Notes: generated by a model not told the origin, from the letters alone. DNA of 54,505 nucleotides from an uncultured Ruminococcus sp. (GCA_902776945.1 CACYSH010000004.1:7170-61674); one strand, 5' to 3'; shown: positions 8,702 through 17,091, counted from the stretch's first letter. A program made the numbers and translations.

Positions 8702-8730
8702 ATTATACACCCATCGCCGCCCCGTGTCAA
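8702..8730 (-). promoter_or_regulatory. Consensus promoter of the infC-rpmI-rplT operon
   Basis: The minus strand has a perfect -35 TTGACA (8725-8730), a 17-bp spacer and a perfect -10 TATAAT (8702-8707). Transcription should start near 8695, giving a leader of about 175 nt before infC. Confidence 0.92.
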
Positions 8731-8770
8731 GCGGCAAGCGTGTAAATTTTCCGTGAACGCGCAAAAAAGT

Positions 8771-8911
8771 TAAAAGTGAATAGTTAATAGTTAATAGTTA
8801 TGGTGTCCGCTTACGCGGACGATATTATGCGGACGCAAGCGCCGCAAAAATGTTTCTGCTCATAAGGGCTATTCAGTGCGCGGCGAAGCCTTTTATACAC
8901 TATTCACTTTT
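8771..8911. repeat. Heptamer-flanked hairpin repeat, family A (copy 2)
   Basis: Three tandem AATAGTT units (8779-8799) lead into a core that is nearly identical to the reverse complement of copy 1, including GTCCGCTTACGCGGAC and 'gcaaaaatgtttctgctcat'. Inverted units CACTATT/CACTTTT (8898-8911) close it. The element runs up to and touches the stop codon of the MoxR-type gene. Near-identity over about 100 bp suggests recent copying or conversion. Confidence 0.88.
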
Positions 8912-10485
8912 TAGGTTATCGGGTTCTTGCGCCACTTGTCTCTCGGGTCTTCTACGGTGTAGTTGATCTTGAGGGTATCAAACAGGCTCAGGTCGGGACT
9001 GGGAATAGGACCGGTCGGGTCGCCCATGAATCTTTCAAGACCATAGGTCTGAATGAACTTCTTGGCGTTGCCGTTCATGTAAAGATTGTTGAATACATTG
9101 GAAAGCTCGTCGCTCGCGCCGTATACTTCAAGGATAAACTTGACAACGTTGAAGAATACCGAGATAGAGCCGCTCGTCATGCCGCGTATCTCCTTGACCT
9201 TCTCATCGTACATCTGCATAACAAGGAGTATCGCTCTGCGGTTGTCGCGGCAGTCGGTGGTCTTGTCGAGATAGTCTTCAAGGGTATGGATTATCCAGCG
9301 CTCGACCTTCTTGTTGGACGAGCTGATAACACGCGCTATGATCTTCTTTTCAAGCTCGCGCTGACGGAACATGATCTTGTTCGAGAATACCTCACGGTTC
9401 GAGAAGCCCTCGCCCAGTCTCTCAACGCTGTCCTGGAGCAGCGGCAGCATTTCGGTAAGAAGTCTCGTCCACTCGCGGGAAAGCTGCATAGCACCCGAGC
9501 ATTCGGCGGTGAGTATGTCAAGGAAGATAGCCTTCGCCTCGCTGTCAAGACTCTTTGCGGTCGCCTTGATCTCGGAGGACGCTCTGCCCTGGAGTATATC
9601 GGTAATATCCATGCCGTCCTTGATCTCGTTGTAATATCTGTAAAAGTCCTCGTAGTCAACGGCGATGTCGTGATCCTGAATGTACTGCTCGATAAGGATA
9701 AGGTCAACGGGAATGCCGCCGCGCTCGTAGAGGTTAATCATCTCGGACATATCCTCCCACGCACGCGAGGTAACGAAGTCGGGGGTGGCGTTCGGGTTGA
9801 GCTTCTTCTTGGCGATCATGTCGTCCTCGGGGTCAACGCCGTAGAAATTATCGGGATTGAGCGTAAGGAACGAGATTATCGAAGTATGTATCTGCGCCTT
9901 GAGAGCGAACTCCTTCCAGCAGGTAAATTCAGGCTCGCAGTCTACCTTTTTAAGACGGTCGAGGGTCGCGATGTCAAATTCGGTAACGGCGTGGTTGTAC
10001 TCGGGAGGGTTTCCGGCGGTCGCAACTACCCAGCCTTCGGGTATCTGATGCTTACCGAAAATTTTGTACTGCAAGAACTGGAGCATCATGGGAGCAATAG
10101 ACCTGTCAACGCAATTGATCTCATCGAGGAAGAGCAGACCCTGACGAATGCCGGTTTCCTCCATTGTCTCATAGATGTTCGCGATAACCTCGGACATGGT
10201 AGATTCGGAAACCTTTACCTCGCGTCCGATGAAGTTCTTGTCAACGATCATGGGCTGACCGATAGCGGATTCACGGGTCTGGTGCGTCATAGCGTAGGAC
10301 ACAAGGTTTATCTGCAAGTCCTGCGAGATCTGATCCATGATAGCGGTCTTGCCTATTCCCGGAGGACCCATCAGGAACACGGGACGCTGTTTTTCGAGCG
10401 ATATTTGATAATCGCCCCATTCGTCGGTAAGCAGATAAGATTTTATAGCGTATTCTATCTGCTCCTTTGCCTCTTTGATATTCAT
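8911..10485 (-). CDS. MoxR-type AAA+ ATPase, orphan
   Basis: This 524-aa protein is an AAA+ ATPase of the MoxR/AAA_5 type, a group that usually works as a metal-insertion or assembly chaperone together with a VWA-domain protein. Walker A GPPGIGKT is at residues 40-47 and Walker B LLFLDEIN at 117-124. The sensor-1-like stretch VVATAGNPPEYN and an arginine-rich helix after LDRLKKVD follow. The last 250 residues are helical, without a recognised domain. ATG at 10485 follows GGAGG by 11 nt. It has its own consensus promoter and is monocistronic here: no VWA gene is adjacent on either side, and a repeat occupies its 3' flank. Confidence 0.88.
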   Translation of the reverse strand: MNIKEAKEQIEYAIKSYLLTDEWGDYQISLEKQRPVFLMGPPGIGKTAIMDQISQDLQINLVSYAMTHQTRESAIGQPMIVDKNFIGREVKVSESTMSEVIANIYETMEETGIRQGLLFLDEINCVDRSIAPMMLQFLQYKIFGKHQIPEGWVVATAGNPPEYNHAVTEFDIATLDRLKKVDCEPEFTCWKEFALKAQIHTSIISFLTLNPDNFYGVDPEDDMIAKKKLNPNATPDFVTSRAWEDMSEMINLYERGGIPVDLILIEQYIQDHDIAVDYEDFYRYYNEIKDGMDITDILQGRASSEIKATAKSLDSEAKAIFLDILTAECSGAMQLSREWTRLLTEMLPLLQDSVERLGEGFSNREVFSNKIMFRQRELEKKIIARVISSSNKKVERWIIHTLEDYLDKTTDCRDNRRAILLVMQMYDEKVKEIRGMTSGSISVFFNVVKFILEVYGASDELSNVFNNLYMNGNAKKFIQTYGLERFMGDPTGPIPSPDLSLFDTLKINYTVEDPRDKWRKNPIT

Positions 10486-10549
10486 TAATACATTACCTCC
10501 ATAATGGATGAACTGTTTTACGCACAATTCATAAATATATTACCTATCT

Positions 10550-10578
10550 ATTATAATATATCACGAAAACTTTGTCAA
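10550..10578 (-). promoter_or_regulatory. Consensus promoter of the MoxR-type gene
   Basis: The minus strand has TTGACA (10573-10578), a 17-bp spacer and TATAAT (10550-10555), with the ATG about 60 nt downstream of the -10. This is a perfect housekeeping-sigma match. Confidence 0.9.
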
Positions 10579-10665
10579 CCGTTGAATTGAGCTTTGTAGG
10601 ATTGTCCAAACTTTCAGGCTTTCATATAGTCATTTTGCCGATAAATTTTTCCCGGAGGTTCAGAC

Positions 10666-10694
10666 TTGACAAGTGCTGTAAATAATGATATAAT
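10666..10694 (+). promoter_or_regulatory. Consensus promoter upstream of the 66-aa gene
   Basis: TTGACA (10666-10671), 17 bp, then TATAAT (10689-10694) form a perfect promoter. The next plus-strand gene starts at 10988, so the transcript would have an unusually long leader of about 290 nt made largely of family B repeat. Confidence 0.88.
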
Positions 10695-10696
10695 AT

Positions 10697-10945
10697 GGAC
10701 AGCAGGGGCGTACCTGCAACCCGTTCTAAGGCGCGTTAATTCGCACCGACGGGCAATTTCACGGGCGAGCAACGCTCGCCCCTACAATACAAATCCGATG
10801 TAGGGTGGGAGACAGATTCGACCCCCGCCGCCTTCCTCGCCATTTTACCGCCGCCAACTGACCGCGCCGATTGACCCATACCGCTAAAAGACCTGCCGTC
10901 CGACAGAACGGCGGGGTCGAACCTGCCCCCGCCCTACAAGCCTAA
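10697..10945. repeat. Family B-like GC-rich repeat in a long leader
   Basis: Most of this leader consists of modules related to family B: 'gggcgagcaacgctcgccc', 'gtagggtgggagacagattc' and 'ggcggggtcgaacctgcccc'. They form several potential hairpins. I see no conserved riboswitch core. The repeat lies between promoter and gene, so it is transcribed. Confidence 0.55.
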
Positions 10946-10987
10946 ACAGCAAAAAGACTGAAATATTTTGAAAGAGGAGTTGAGATA

Positions 10988-11188
10988 ATGGCTGTATCAT
11001 CTGTATTATTAGCTCAGTTTGCCCAGTACATGGAATGTTATCCTTATTTTGATGAACCGGGATATGATGGTATTCATAATGGCGGCTGGAAGTGCTTGAA
11101 AAAAAACGCACCTAAGAAAGCAAAAGAAGCATATGAAAAATATCTTAAAATGGAAGAAGAAGCCAAGAAGAAACATCTGAAAATATAA
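10988..11188 (+). CDS. Small hypothetical protein (66 aa)
   Basis: This is a 66-aa soluble protein without a recognised family. The N-terminal half is hydrophobic and aromatic (VLLAQFAQYMECYPYFDEPG). The C-terminal half is a highly charged Lys/Glu helix (KKAKEAYEKYLKMEEEAKKK) that could form a coiled coil or bind nucleic acid. Support for a real gene is strong: AGGAG 9 nt before the ATG, a perfect promoter upstream, and a rho-independent terminator 4 bp after the stop. Function is unknown. Confidence 0.75.
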   Translation: MAVSSVLLAQFAQYMECYPYFDEPGYDGIHNGGWKCLKKNAPKKAKEAYEKYLKMEEEAKKKHLKI

Positions 11189-11191
11189 ATC

Positions 11192-11220
11192 AAAGCTCCC
11201 GCCACGCGGGGGCTTTTAAT
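11192..11220 (+). terminator. Rho-independent terminator after the 66-aa gene
   Basis: AAAGCTCCCG (11192-11201) pairs with CGGGGGCTTT (11207-11216) with one G-U pair and a 5-nt loop, followed by a T-rich tail. Confidence 0.85.
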
Positions 11221-11261
11221 TTTACCGCTTCGGGCGCGGGGGGGCGCTTTTCCGGGATATT

Positions 11262-11340
11262 CGCATAAAATGCGTTACATTGTATATTTATGCGCATATC
11301 AGGTATAAATATACATCAAATCAGCATGAATTGTGCATAA
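11262..11340 (+). promoter_or_regulatory. Tandem ARG-box-like palindromes upstream of argG
   Basis: Four AT-centred imperfect palindromes lie in 79 bp: CGCATAAAATGCG (11262-11274), TGTATATTTATGCG (11281-11294), GGTATAAATATACA (11302-11315) and TGAATTGTGCATAA (11327-11340). Each resembles the ArgR/AhrC operator half-site pattern TGAAT-N4-ATTCA. They sit just upstream of the argG -35 box. ArgR-type arginine-dependent repression is the likely role. No argR gene is in the window. Confidence 0.7.
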
Positions 11341-11364
11341 AATGTTAAATTTATCGAATAACCC

Positions 11365-11392
11365 TTGACAAACCGCGTAAAAGGTGTATAAT
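11365..11392 (+). promoter_or_regulatory. argG promoter
   Basis: TTGACA (11365-11370), a 16-bp spacer and TATAAT (11387-11392) give a near-perfect promoter about 70 bp before the argG start. Confidence 0.9.
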
Positions 11393-11469
11393 AGACTTGT
11401 ACAAAGAAGAAAATGCCCCGCAAAAAAGCGCGGCATAGATCATAAACGTTTCGATCGGAGGAATATCCA

Positions 11470-12705
11470 ATGGCAAAAGAAATCAAAAAGGTAGTGCTTG
11501 CTTACTCGGGCGGACTTGATACTTCCATAATCATTCCGTGGCTCAAAGAGAATTACAACAACTGCGAGGTGATCGCGGTTTCCGGCGATGTGGGTCAGGG
11601 TACCGAGCTTGACGGTCTCGAAGAAAAGGCTATCAAGACAGGCGCTTCGAAGCTCTACATCGAGGATCTTAAAAAGGAATTCATCGAGGAATACGTTTAC
11701 CCCACCGTTCAGGCGGGCGCTGTTTACGAGAACAGATACCTTCTCGGCACTTCGTTTGCGCGTCCTATCATCGCTAAGAGAATAGCTGAGATCGCTCTTA
11801 AAGAGGGCGCTGACGCTATCTGCCACGGCTGCACCGGCAAGGGCAACGATCAGGTTCGCTTCGAGCTTGCCATTAAGAGATACGCTCCCGATATGCAGAT
11901 AATCGCTCCCTGGAGAATATGGGACATCAAGAGCCGCGATCAGGAGATCGACTACGCAGAGGCTCACAATATACCGCTCAAAATAAATCGCGAGACAAAT
12001 TATTCAAAGGACAAGAACCTCTGGCACCTTTCGCACGAGGGTCTCGACCTTGAAGACCCCGCCAACGAGCCGCAGTACAACAAGCCCGGTTTCCTGGAGC
12101 TTGGCGTTTCTCCCGAAATGGCTCCCGACAAGCCGACCTACGTTACCATTCACTTCGAGAAGGGCATTCCCACCGCTGTTGACGGCGTTGAAATGGACGG
12201 TCCCGCTCTCGTTGGCAAGCTCAACGAGCTTGGCGGCGCTAACGGCATCGGTCTTGCCGACCTTGTTGAGAACCGTCTTGTCGGCATGAAGAGCCGCGGC
12301 GTTTACGAGACTCCCGGCGGAACCATTCTCTACCACGCTCACGACGTTCTCGAAACCATTACCCTTGACAAGGAGACCGCGAGAATCAAGCAGTATCTTT
12401 CGATCAAGTTTGCGGACATCGTTTACAACGGTCAGTGGTTCACTCCCCTGCGCGAAGCGCTTTCCGCTTTCGTTACCGAGACGCAGAAGACCGTTACCGG
12501 CGACGTTAAGCTCAAGCTCTACAAGGGCAATATCATCAACGCGGGCGTTACCTCGCCGAACACTCTGTACGACGAGGAAGTTGCGACCTTCGACGAGGAC
12601 GATGTTTACGATCAGAAGGATTCTGCCGGATTCATCAACCTGTTCGGTCTGCCGATAAAGGTAAGGGCGAAGCTGGAGCAGAAGCGCGGCGGAAGCATCG
12701 AATAA
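11470..12705 (+). CDS. argG: Argininosuccinate synthase
   Basis: ArgG condenses citrulline and aspartate with ATP to argininosuccinate, the penultimate step of arginine synthesis, in the cytoplasm. The ATP pyrophosphatase P-loop AYSGGLDTS is at residues 11-19. Further family signatures are [15 protein letters not shown] and SYSKD-type [15 protein letters not shown]. The 411-aa length is normal. GGAGG lies 9 nt before the ATG. It is the first arginine gene of the region and has its own promoter and probable ArgR operators. Codon use is markedly optimised compared with the neighbouring small genes. Confidence 0.98.
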   Translation: MAKEIKKVVLAYSGGLDTSIIIPWLKENYNNCEVIAVSGDVGQGTELDGLEEKAIKTGASKLYIEDLKKEFIEEYVYPTVQAGAVYENRYLLGTSFARPIIAKRIAEIALKEGADAICHGCTGKGNDQVRFELAIKRYAPDMQIIAPWRIWDIKSRDQEIDYAEAHNIPLKINRETNYSKDKNLWHLSHEGLDLEDPANEPQYNKPGFLELGVSPEMAPDKPTYVTIHFEKGIPTAVDGVEMDGPALVGKLNELGGANGIGLADLVENRLVGMKSRGVYETPGGTILYHAHDVLETITLDKETARIKQYLSIKFADIVYNGQWFTPLREALSAFVTETQKTVTGDVKLKLYKGNIINAGVTSPNTLYDEEVATFDEDDVYDQKDSAGFINLFGLPIKVRAKLEQKRGGSIE

Positions 12706-12730
12706 TTACCAATCGCATTTATAAAATCCC

Positions 12731-12768
12731 TGCGGCGGTCGCATTGTATGTTTCCGCCGCATATTTCA
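12731..12768 (+). terminator. Possible terminator after argG
   Basis: TGCGGCGG (12731-12738) pairs with CCGCCGCA (12754-12761), followed by TATTTCATT. The stem is strong but the T-tract is broken, so termination may be partial. The next gene starts 45 bp further on. Confidence 0.55.
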
Positions 12769-12813
12769 TTATATACACTCATTTTTTTCAGATAAAAAAG
12801 CTGAGACAGTCAA

Positions 12814-13283
12814 ATGAGGATCTTAAATCAACCGATCACAAAAATTATTTTCCTGATAGTGGGTATCATCGCGCTGATAATTATTTGCACGCGCTTCGGT
12901 ATTGATCTATTTAAACAATCCAAATGCACCGCCGAGACCGACGCTGTGATAACCGCCATTGATACCAAAAAGGTAAAGCGCCCCGGCAAGAACAGAGCCA
13001 TGTCAAGCTATTACGCTACGGAGTATTATCCCGTGTACAGCTTACCGCGGACGGCACCGAATACTCCGGCTCGGACGAGTGGGCTTCACGCTCCGAAAAG
13101 GATTACTATCACAAGGGCGGAATTGTAAAAGTCCATTATCAGCCCGACGACCCCTCGAACAATTTTGTTGCATACGTTATCATATTCAGATACTATAACC
13201 TGCTGGCGGCAGTAGTGATCTGCCTGCCCCTCGGGGTTATAGGGGTCACGTCATGGCTGAAAAACAAAAAAATAAGGAGATAA
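12814..13283 (+). pseudogene. DUF3592-type membrane protein, frameshifted
   Basis: The first frame gives an N-terminal TM helix (IIFLIVGIIALIIICTRFG) and then YYPVY at the junction. One base after GTG-TA (about 13036-13038) the homologous reading continues in another frame as QLTADGTEYSGSDEW, then VKVHYQPDDPSNNFVAY, a second TM segment and TAA at 13281-13283. The composite would be about 156 aa and parallels the intact 160-aa DUF3592-like neighbour in every block (YYPV, the VH/IHY-PDDP motif, C-terminal TM). Restoring one missing base, for instance a second C in TACCAG, repairs it. This is either a genuine pseudogene or a sequencing error. Confidence 0.82.
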
Positions 13284-13379
13284 ATGAAAATAGCAAGAAA
13301 AACTATTAACGTAAGCCCGAAGGTCGTTTCATTATTCGGGTATGGAAAACAGGTCTAATAAAATAACAAAAGGAGATTT

Positions 13380-13862
13380 ATGACAAAAAATAAAGGAATA
13401 TCGGGCAGAGCGTTCGGGATAATATTCCTGATAGTGGGACTGCTTGTGGGCATCGGCGGCACTTTCGCCGTGAAAAAATCATTGAATGATCAGAAAAAAT
13501 GCACGGAAACGACTATCGGCACCCTCGTCCGCTATGACGAAAAGCTGGAAACGAACAGCAACAAGAGGAACGCAGGCGGCGGTTCAAGGAAAACCATGAA
13601 GATACGTTATTACCCCGTGTTTGAATTCACGGTGGACGGCGGGAAATATTCCATCGTGGACGGCAACCTGGCAAAGGAGACCATGCCATACGAGATCGGC
13701 GCGACAATAGAGATCCACTACGACCCCGACGACCCCGACAACAGCTACATCGTTCCGGTATCGGGCGCGTTTATAGTATTCCCCATTGTGATAGGCGGCA
13801 TTTTCTCGGTGATAGGGCTGCTCGTGGCTGCGGGCGTACTGAAAGTAAAGAACAAGCACTGA
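13380..13862 (+). CDS. DUF3592 domain membrane protein
   Basis: This is a 160-aa protein with two TM segments (about 9-31 and 129-152) enclosing an extracytoplasmic or luminal beta-rich domain. The domain has the DUF3592 pattern RYYPVFEFTVDGGKY and IHYDPDDPDNSYI. The family is widespread but of unknown function. AGGAG is 6 nt before the ATG. Its upstream neighbour is a frameshifted paralogue, so the pair came from a tandem duplication. A 24-codon frame in the 97-bp gap between them (13284-13358) has no independent support. Confidence 0.85.
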   Translation: MTKNKGISGRAFGIIFLIVGLLVGIGGTFAVKKSLNDQKKCTETTIGTLVRYDEKLETNSNKRNAGGGSRKTMKIRYYPVFEFTVDGGKYSIVDGNLAKETMPYEIGATIEIHYDPDDPDNSYIVPVSGAFIVFPIVIGGIFSVIGLLVAAGVLKVKNKH

Positions 13863-13922
13863 CAAGTCGGTCAGTTAAACAGATTTGACAAGAAAAAATT
13901 TTCCGGAGGAAAGAGTAACAAT

Positions 13923-14522
13923 ATGTCAGAACAGGCAAGTGATATTTTTTGGTATAATGACAAGAAATTTTACCTGATAGACTGCGAAAAAGGCAAAAGT
14001 CTGATAGCCTCAGCAGATTTTAATTTATATTGTGATATTTCCAGTTCAGGCTGTTGGAGAGGCTATACGGCAGAATACAGACTGTTAGGAAAAACATTAT
14101 TTGGAGTAAAGTCCGTCCGCAAATACATATATGCTGACTTTTCAGACCCCTTTAAAGACCCTTTTGAAGACCCTGATATAGAAGATTTTAAAGTTACATC
14201 AAACGAAAAGCTGATGAAATACACCGGCAGCGTAGTTATAGCCGCTAATAACAGAAAGAAAAAATGGCATGAAAATACCGATTTTCTTTCCTGCTATTTA
14301 AATTTTGATAAAGCATACGAACTATATTTTGTTGACGGGGAATTGACCGAAGTAAGAGACCTGTATCGTGCTATCATAGACTGGAGATTAATAGAAGCCT
14401 ATAACGCTGTATTTGAAAGAAAAGAAAGTTTATACAGGAAGTATTATATAGATGGGTTTGCAAAAAAATACTTAAAATATGAGTATGAGTTTAATTCATA
14501 TAAATGGAGAGAGCATTATTAA
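13923..14522 (+). CDS. Hypothetical protein, AT-rich (199 aa)
   Basis: I do not recognise a family. The protein is soluble and rich in Tyr, Asp and Lys, with motifs such as WYNDKKFYLIDCEKGKSLI at the start and YKWREHY at the end, and no signal peptide or TM segment. The gene is clearly more AT-rich than the arginine genes around it, with A/T-ending codons, which suggests separate ancestry or transfer. Its size, acidity and position as a lone cargo gene would fit an immunity-type protein, but nothing in the sequence proves that. AGGA lies before the ATG and argH follows 25 bp later. Confidence 0.75.
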   Translation: MSEQASDIFWYNDKKFYLIDCEKGKSLIASADFNLYCDISSSGCWRGYTAEYRLLGKTLFGVKSVRKYIYADFSDPFKDPFEDPDIEDFKVTSNEKLMKYTGSVVIAANNRKKKWHENTDFLSCYLNFDKAYELYFVDGELTEVRDLYRAIIDWRLIEAYNAVFERKESLYRKYYIDGFAKKYLKYEYEFNSYKWREHY

Positions 14523-14547
14523 TTGATTTTTTAACGGAGGAAATAAA

Positions 14548-15933
14548 ATGGCAGATATGATTTGGGCGGGACGCTTCACCAAGCAGATAGACGAGCGCGT
14601 GAACGACTTTAATTCGTCGATAAAATTCGATTCGCGTATGTACAAAAGCGACATTGAAGGCTCGATAGCTCACGCGACGATGCTCGGCAGCTGCGGCATA
14701 ATCGACAAGGGCGAGAGCGAAAAGATAATCGAGGGACTGAAAGGCATTTTAGCCGATATTGAAAACGGCTCGCTGCCCTTCGACCCCGCCGCAGAAGACA
14801 TTCATATGTTCGTCGAGAGCGAGCTTACAAAACGGCTCGGCGCGACGGGCAAGAGACTTCACACCTCCCGTTCGAGAAACGACCAGGTAGCCGTTGACAT
14901 AAGGCTCTGCCTGCGCGACGAGGTAAAGGAGATTCGCGCTTACGTCAAGGAGCTTATCGGCACGATCATCACCCTCGCGGAGGGCAACCTTACCACCGTA
15001 ATGCCCGGCTACACTCATTTGCAGAGAGCGCAGCCCATAACTTTCGCGCACCATGTTCTCGCCTACGCGCAGATGCTCGCCCGCGACATCGGCAGACTTG
15101 ACGACGCGGCAAAGCGCATGAACGTAAATCCTTTAGGCTCATGTGCGCTTGCGGGAACGACCTACCCCATTGACAGGCAGATGACTACCGACCTGCTCGG
15201 CTTCGGCGAGGTAATGGGAAATTCGCTCGACGGCGTTTCCGACCGCGATTTCTGCATTGAGCTGGCTTCGGCTATCTCGATACTCATGATGCACCTTTCG
15301 CGCTTTTCGGAAGAAATTATTCTCTGGTGTTCGTGGGAGTTCAAATTCGTGGAGCTTGACGACGCATACGCTACCGGCTCGTCGATCATGCCGCAGAAGA
15401 AAAACCCCGACGTTACCGAGCTTATCCGCGGCAAGACAGGGCGCGTTTACGGCGACCTCAACACCCTCCTCACGATGATGAAGGGCTTGCCGCTTGCCTA
15501 CAACAAGGATATGCAGGAGGACAAGGAGGCTATCTTCGACGCGGTGGACACCGTGAAGCTCTGCCTGAAAACATTCATTCCCATGCTTGCGACAATGCGC
15601 GTTATCCCGCAGAATATGCGGGCGGCGGCGGCAAGGGGCTTTATCAACGCCACCGACTGCGCCGATTATCTCGTTAAAAAGGGTATGCCCTTCCGCGACG
15701 CTTACAAGGCTACGGGAACGCTTGTTCACATCTGCATCGAAAAGGGCTTGACCCTCGAAACGCTGCCGCTTGACGAATACAAGGCGGTCTGCGATATTTT
15801 CGATAACGACGTTTTCGACGCTATCAGCCTTGACACCTGCGTTATGCAGAGAAACAGCGAGGGCGGTCCCGCTCCCGACGCGGTGAAGAAGCAGCTGGCG
15901 GCGCTCAAGGGAAAACTCGATGCGCTTGGTTAA
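14548..15933 (+). CDS. argH: Argininosuccinate lyase
   Basis: ArgH splits argininosuccinate into arginine and fumarate, the last step of arginine synthesis. The fumarase/aspartase-superfamily signature GSSIMPQKKNPD is near residues 277-288, containing the catalytic serine loop. TSRSRNDQVA and HLQRAQPITFAHH are also present. The 461-aa length is normal. GGAGG lies 7 nt before the ATG. The end overlaps the next membrane-protein gene by 14 bp, which implies translational coupling. Confidence 0.98.
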   Translation: MADMIWAGRFTKQIDERVNDFNSSIKFDSRMYKSDIEGSIAHATMLGSCGIIDKGESEKIIEGLKGILADIENGSLPFDPAAEDIHMFVESELTKRLGATGKRLHTSRSRNDQVAVDIRLCLRDEVKEIRAYVKELIGTIITLAEGNLTTVMPGYTHLQRAQPITFAHHVLAYAQMLARDIGRLDDAAKRMNVNPLGSCALAGTTYPIDRQMTTDLLGFGEVMGNSLDGVSDRDFCIELASAISILMMHLSRFSEEIILWCSWEFKFVELDDAYATGSSIMPQKKNPDVTELIRGKTGRVYGDLNTLLTMMKGLPLAYNKDMQEDKEAIFDAVDTVKLCLKTFIPMLATMRVIPQNMRAAAARGFINATDCADYLVKKGMPFRDAYKATGTLVHICIEKGLTLETLPLDEYKAVCDIFDNDVFDAISLDTCVMQRNSEGGPAPDAVKKQLAALKGKLDALG

Positions 15934-16372
15934 AAAGCCGATAAAGAGCTTTCTGCTGGCGGGCGTTTACCTTGCGGCGTGGCTAATAATCGCGGCAGGG
16001 TTTAAGCTGCTTGCGGACGAGCTGTTAAATTCGACCATTTTGCATATCGCGTTTACTATGATGATAATGCCTGCGGCGGCGTTTGTGATACCGTTCATGT
16101 ACACACGGCGCGGCTGTCAGCGGCTGTGGCTCGCGGGGTATCTTCTCGCGGCGGCGCTGGTGCTTTACATCGGGTTCGGATACAATGAATTGCAGCCCGA
16201 TTTTATGGCGACGAATATAATATGCGGGTTCTTCGGCTTCGGCACGGGCGGGATAATCCTTAAAGAGCCGCAGGCTTCGGCGCAGATAGCCTGCGATAAT
16301 GCAAAGAAGATAGCGGAGGAGCAGGCGGAAAAGAATTATCAGCCGATAACCGCGGCGAAAAAAAAGAGGTAG
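15920..16372 (+). CDS. Hypothetical membrane protein (150 aa)
   Basis: The protein has four hydrophobic segments (about residues 10-29, 37-60, 69-86 and 97-113) and a basic cytoplasmic tail ending in KKKR. It overlaps argH by 14 bp, so it is probably translated from the argH message. No family is recognised. It forms a three-gene block of small unknown genes between argH and argC together with the next two. Confidence 0.7.
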   Translation: MRLVKKPIKSFLLAGVYLAAWLIIAAGFKLLADELLNSTILHIAFTMMIMPAAAFVIPFMYTRRGCQRLWLAGYLLAAALVLYIGFGYNELQPDFMATNIICGFFGFGTGGIILKEPQASAQIACDNAKKIAEEQAEKNYQPITAAKKKR

Positions 16373-16378
16373 CCCGAT

Positions 16379-16687
16379 ATGCACCATTTCCCCATACTTC
16401 AAGAGCTTTTTCAATCCGACAGCGTTATAATACTGCTGATAGGCGCGGTCATCGGCGCGGTGATCTTCTGCACAGCGAAAGAGCCTAAGAAGATTAGCCG
16501 GGGGCTTATCATAAGCATTATAATATACGCCACCTGCGAGGGCTTGTCGAATATCAGAACGAATTATTTCCTTGAACTGATCCTGCTTTTCGCAGGAACG
16601 GCGGCATTAGGCGCGGCGGCAAGCGCTGTTATCTGCATGATAATTAAACGGCGGCAGCAAGCCACTGCCCTGCACAGAAAGGAATAA
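16379..16687 (+). CDS. Hypothetical membrane protein (102 aa)
   Basis: Three hydrophobic segments (about residues 16-31, 42-57 and 63-88) and a basic tail make this a small integral membrane protein of unknown function. GAGGT lies 8 nt before the ATG, inside the end of the preceding gene. The spacing of 6 bp to both neighbours indicates one transcript. Confidence 0.65.
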   Translation: MHHFPILQELFQSDSVIILLIGAVIGAVIFCTAKEPKKISRGLIISIIIYATCEGLSNIRTNYFLELILLFAGTAALGAAASAVICMIIKRRQQATALHRKE

Positions 16688-16692
16688 CGACC

Positions 16693-17091
16693 ATGAACGA
16701 GGAAGAAGCAAGAAAAATAGCAGAGCCGGTAGTCGAGGGCGTTGTAAACTGCATGGCGGAAAAGAATTACGCGGAGATCGAAAAGTATGCGGCGTTCTGC
16801 GACGATATGATACCGCGCGATGTTTTCATTGATGCGGCGGAGGATTATCTGGTGGATAACGGTCTTGACTGCTATGACAGGTACGGAGCGCCCAATAATT
16901 TCAAGCCGCAGTATGATATCTCACTTTATCATCAGCTTGAGATATATGTATACGATAACGGCACAGGCTTCGGCGCGGAATACGACCTGACCACAAACGG
17001 CGAACTGAACGATCTAACGCTGATGCTGGAATTTCGCCCCGACGAAAACGGCGTACTTCAACCATACATCGAGGACATACACGTTCTGTAA
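16693..17091 (+). CDS. Hypothetical acidic soluble protein (132 aa)
   Basis: This 132-aa, strongly acidic protein has no signal peptide or TM segment. The N-terminal helical part (EEARKIAEPVVEGVVNCMAE) and later strands (HQLEIYVYDNGTGFGAEYDL) resemble small alpha/beta proteins of unknown function. It may belong to a DUF family, but I cannot name it with certainty. It lies 5 bp after the upstream gene and 26 bp before argC, so it should be co-transcribed. Confidence 0.7.
   Translation: MNEEEARKIAEPVVEGVVNCMAEKNYAEIEKYAAFCDDMIPRDVFIDAAEDYLVDNGLDCYDRYGAPNNFKPQYDISLYHQLEIYVYDNGTGFGAEYDLTTNGELNDLTLMLEFRPDENGVLQPYIEDIHVL

Noticed and set aside
8525-8764. A possible leader peptide frame upstream of infC on the minus strand
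   Set aside because: Its first codons overlap the promoter, internal ATGs lack a good ribosome site, and the attenuator is explained without it.
9286-10488. A 400-codon open frame antisense to the MoxR-type gene
   Set aside because: The minus-strand protein has clear Walker motifs, promoter and Shine-Dalgarno; the plus-strand frame is a shadow without start signals.
13284-13358. A 24-codon frame between the two DUF3592 genes
   Set aside because: It follows a GGAG by chance at the end of the pseudogene, is very short and has no similarity I recognise.
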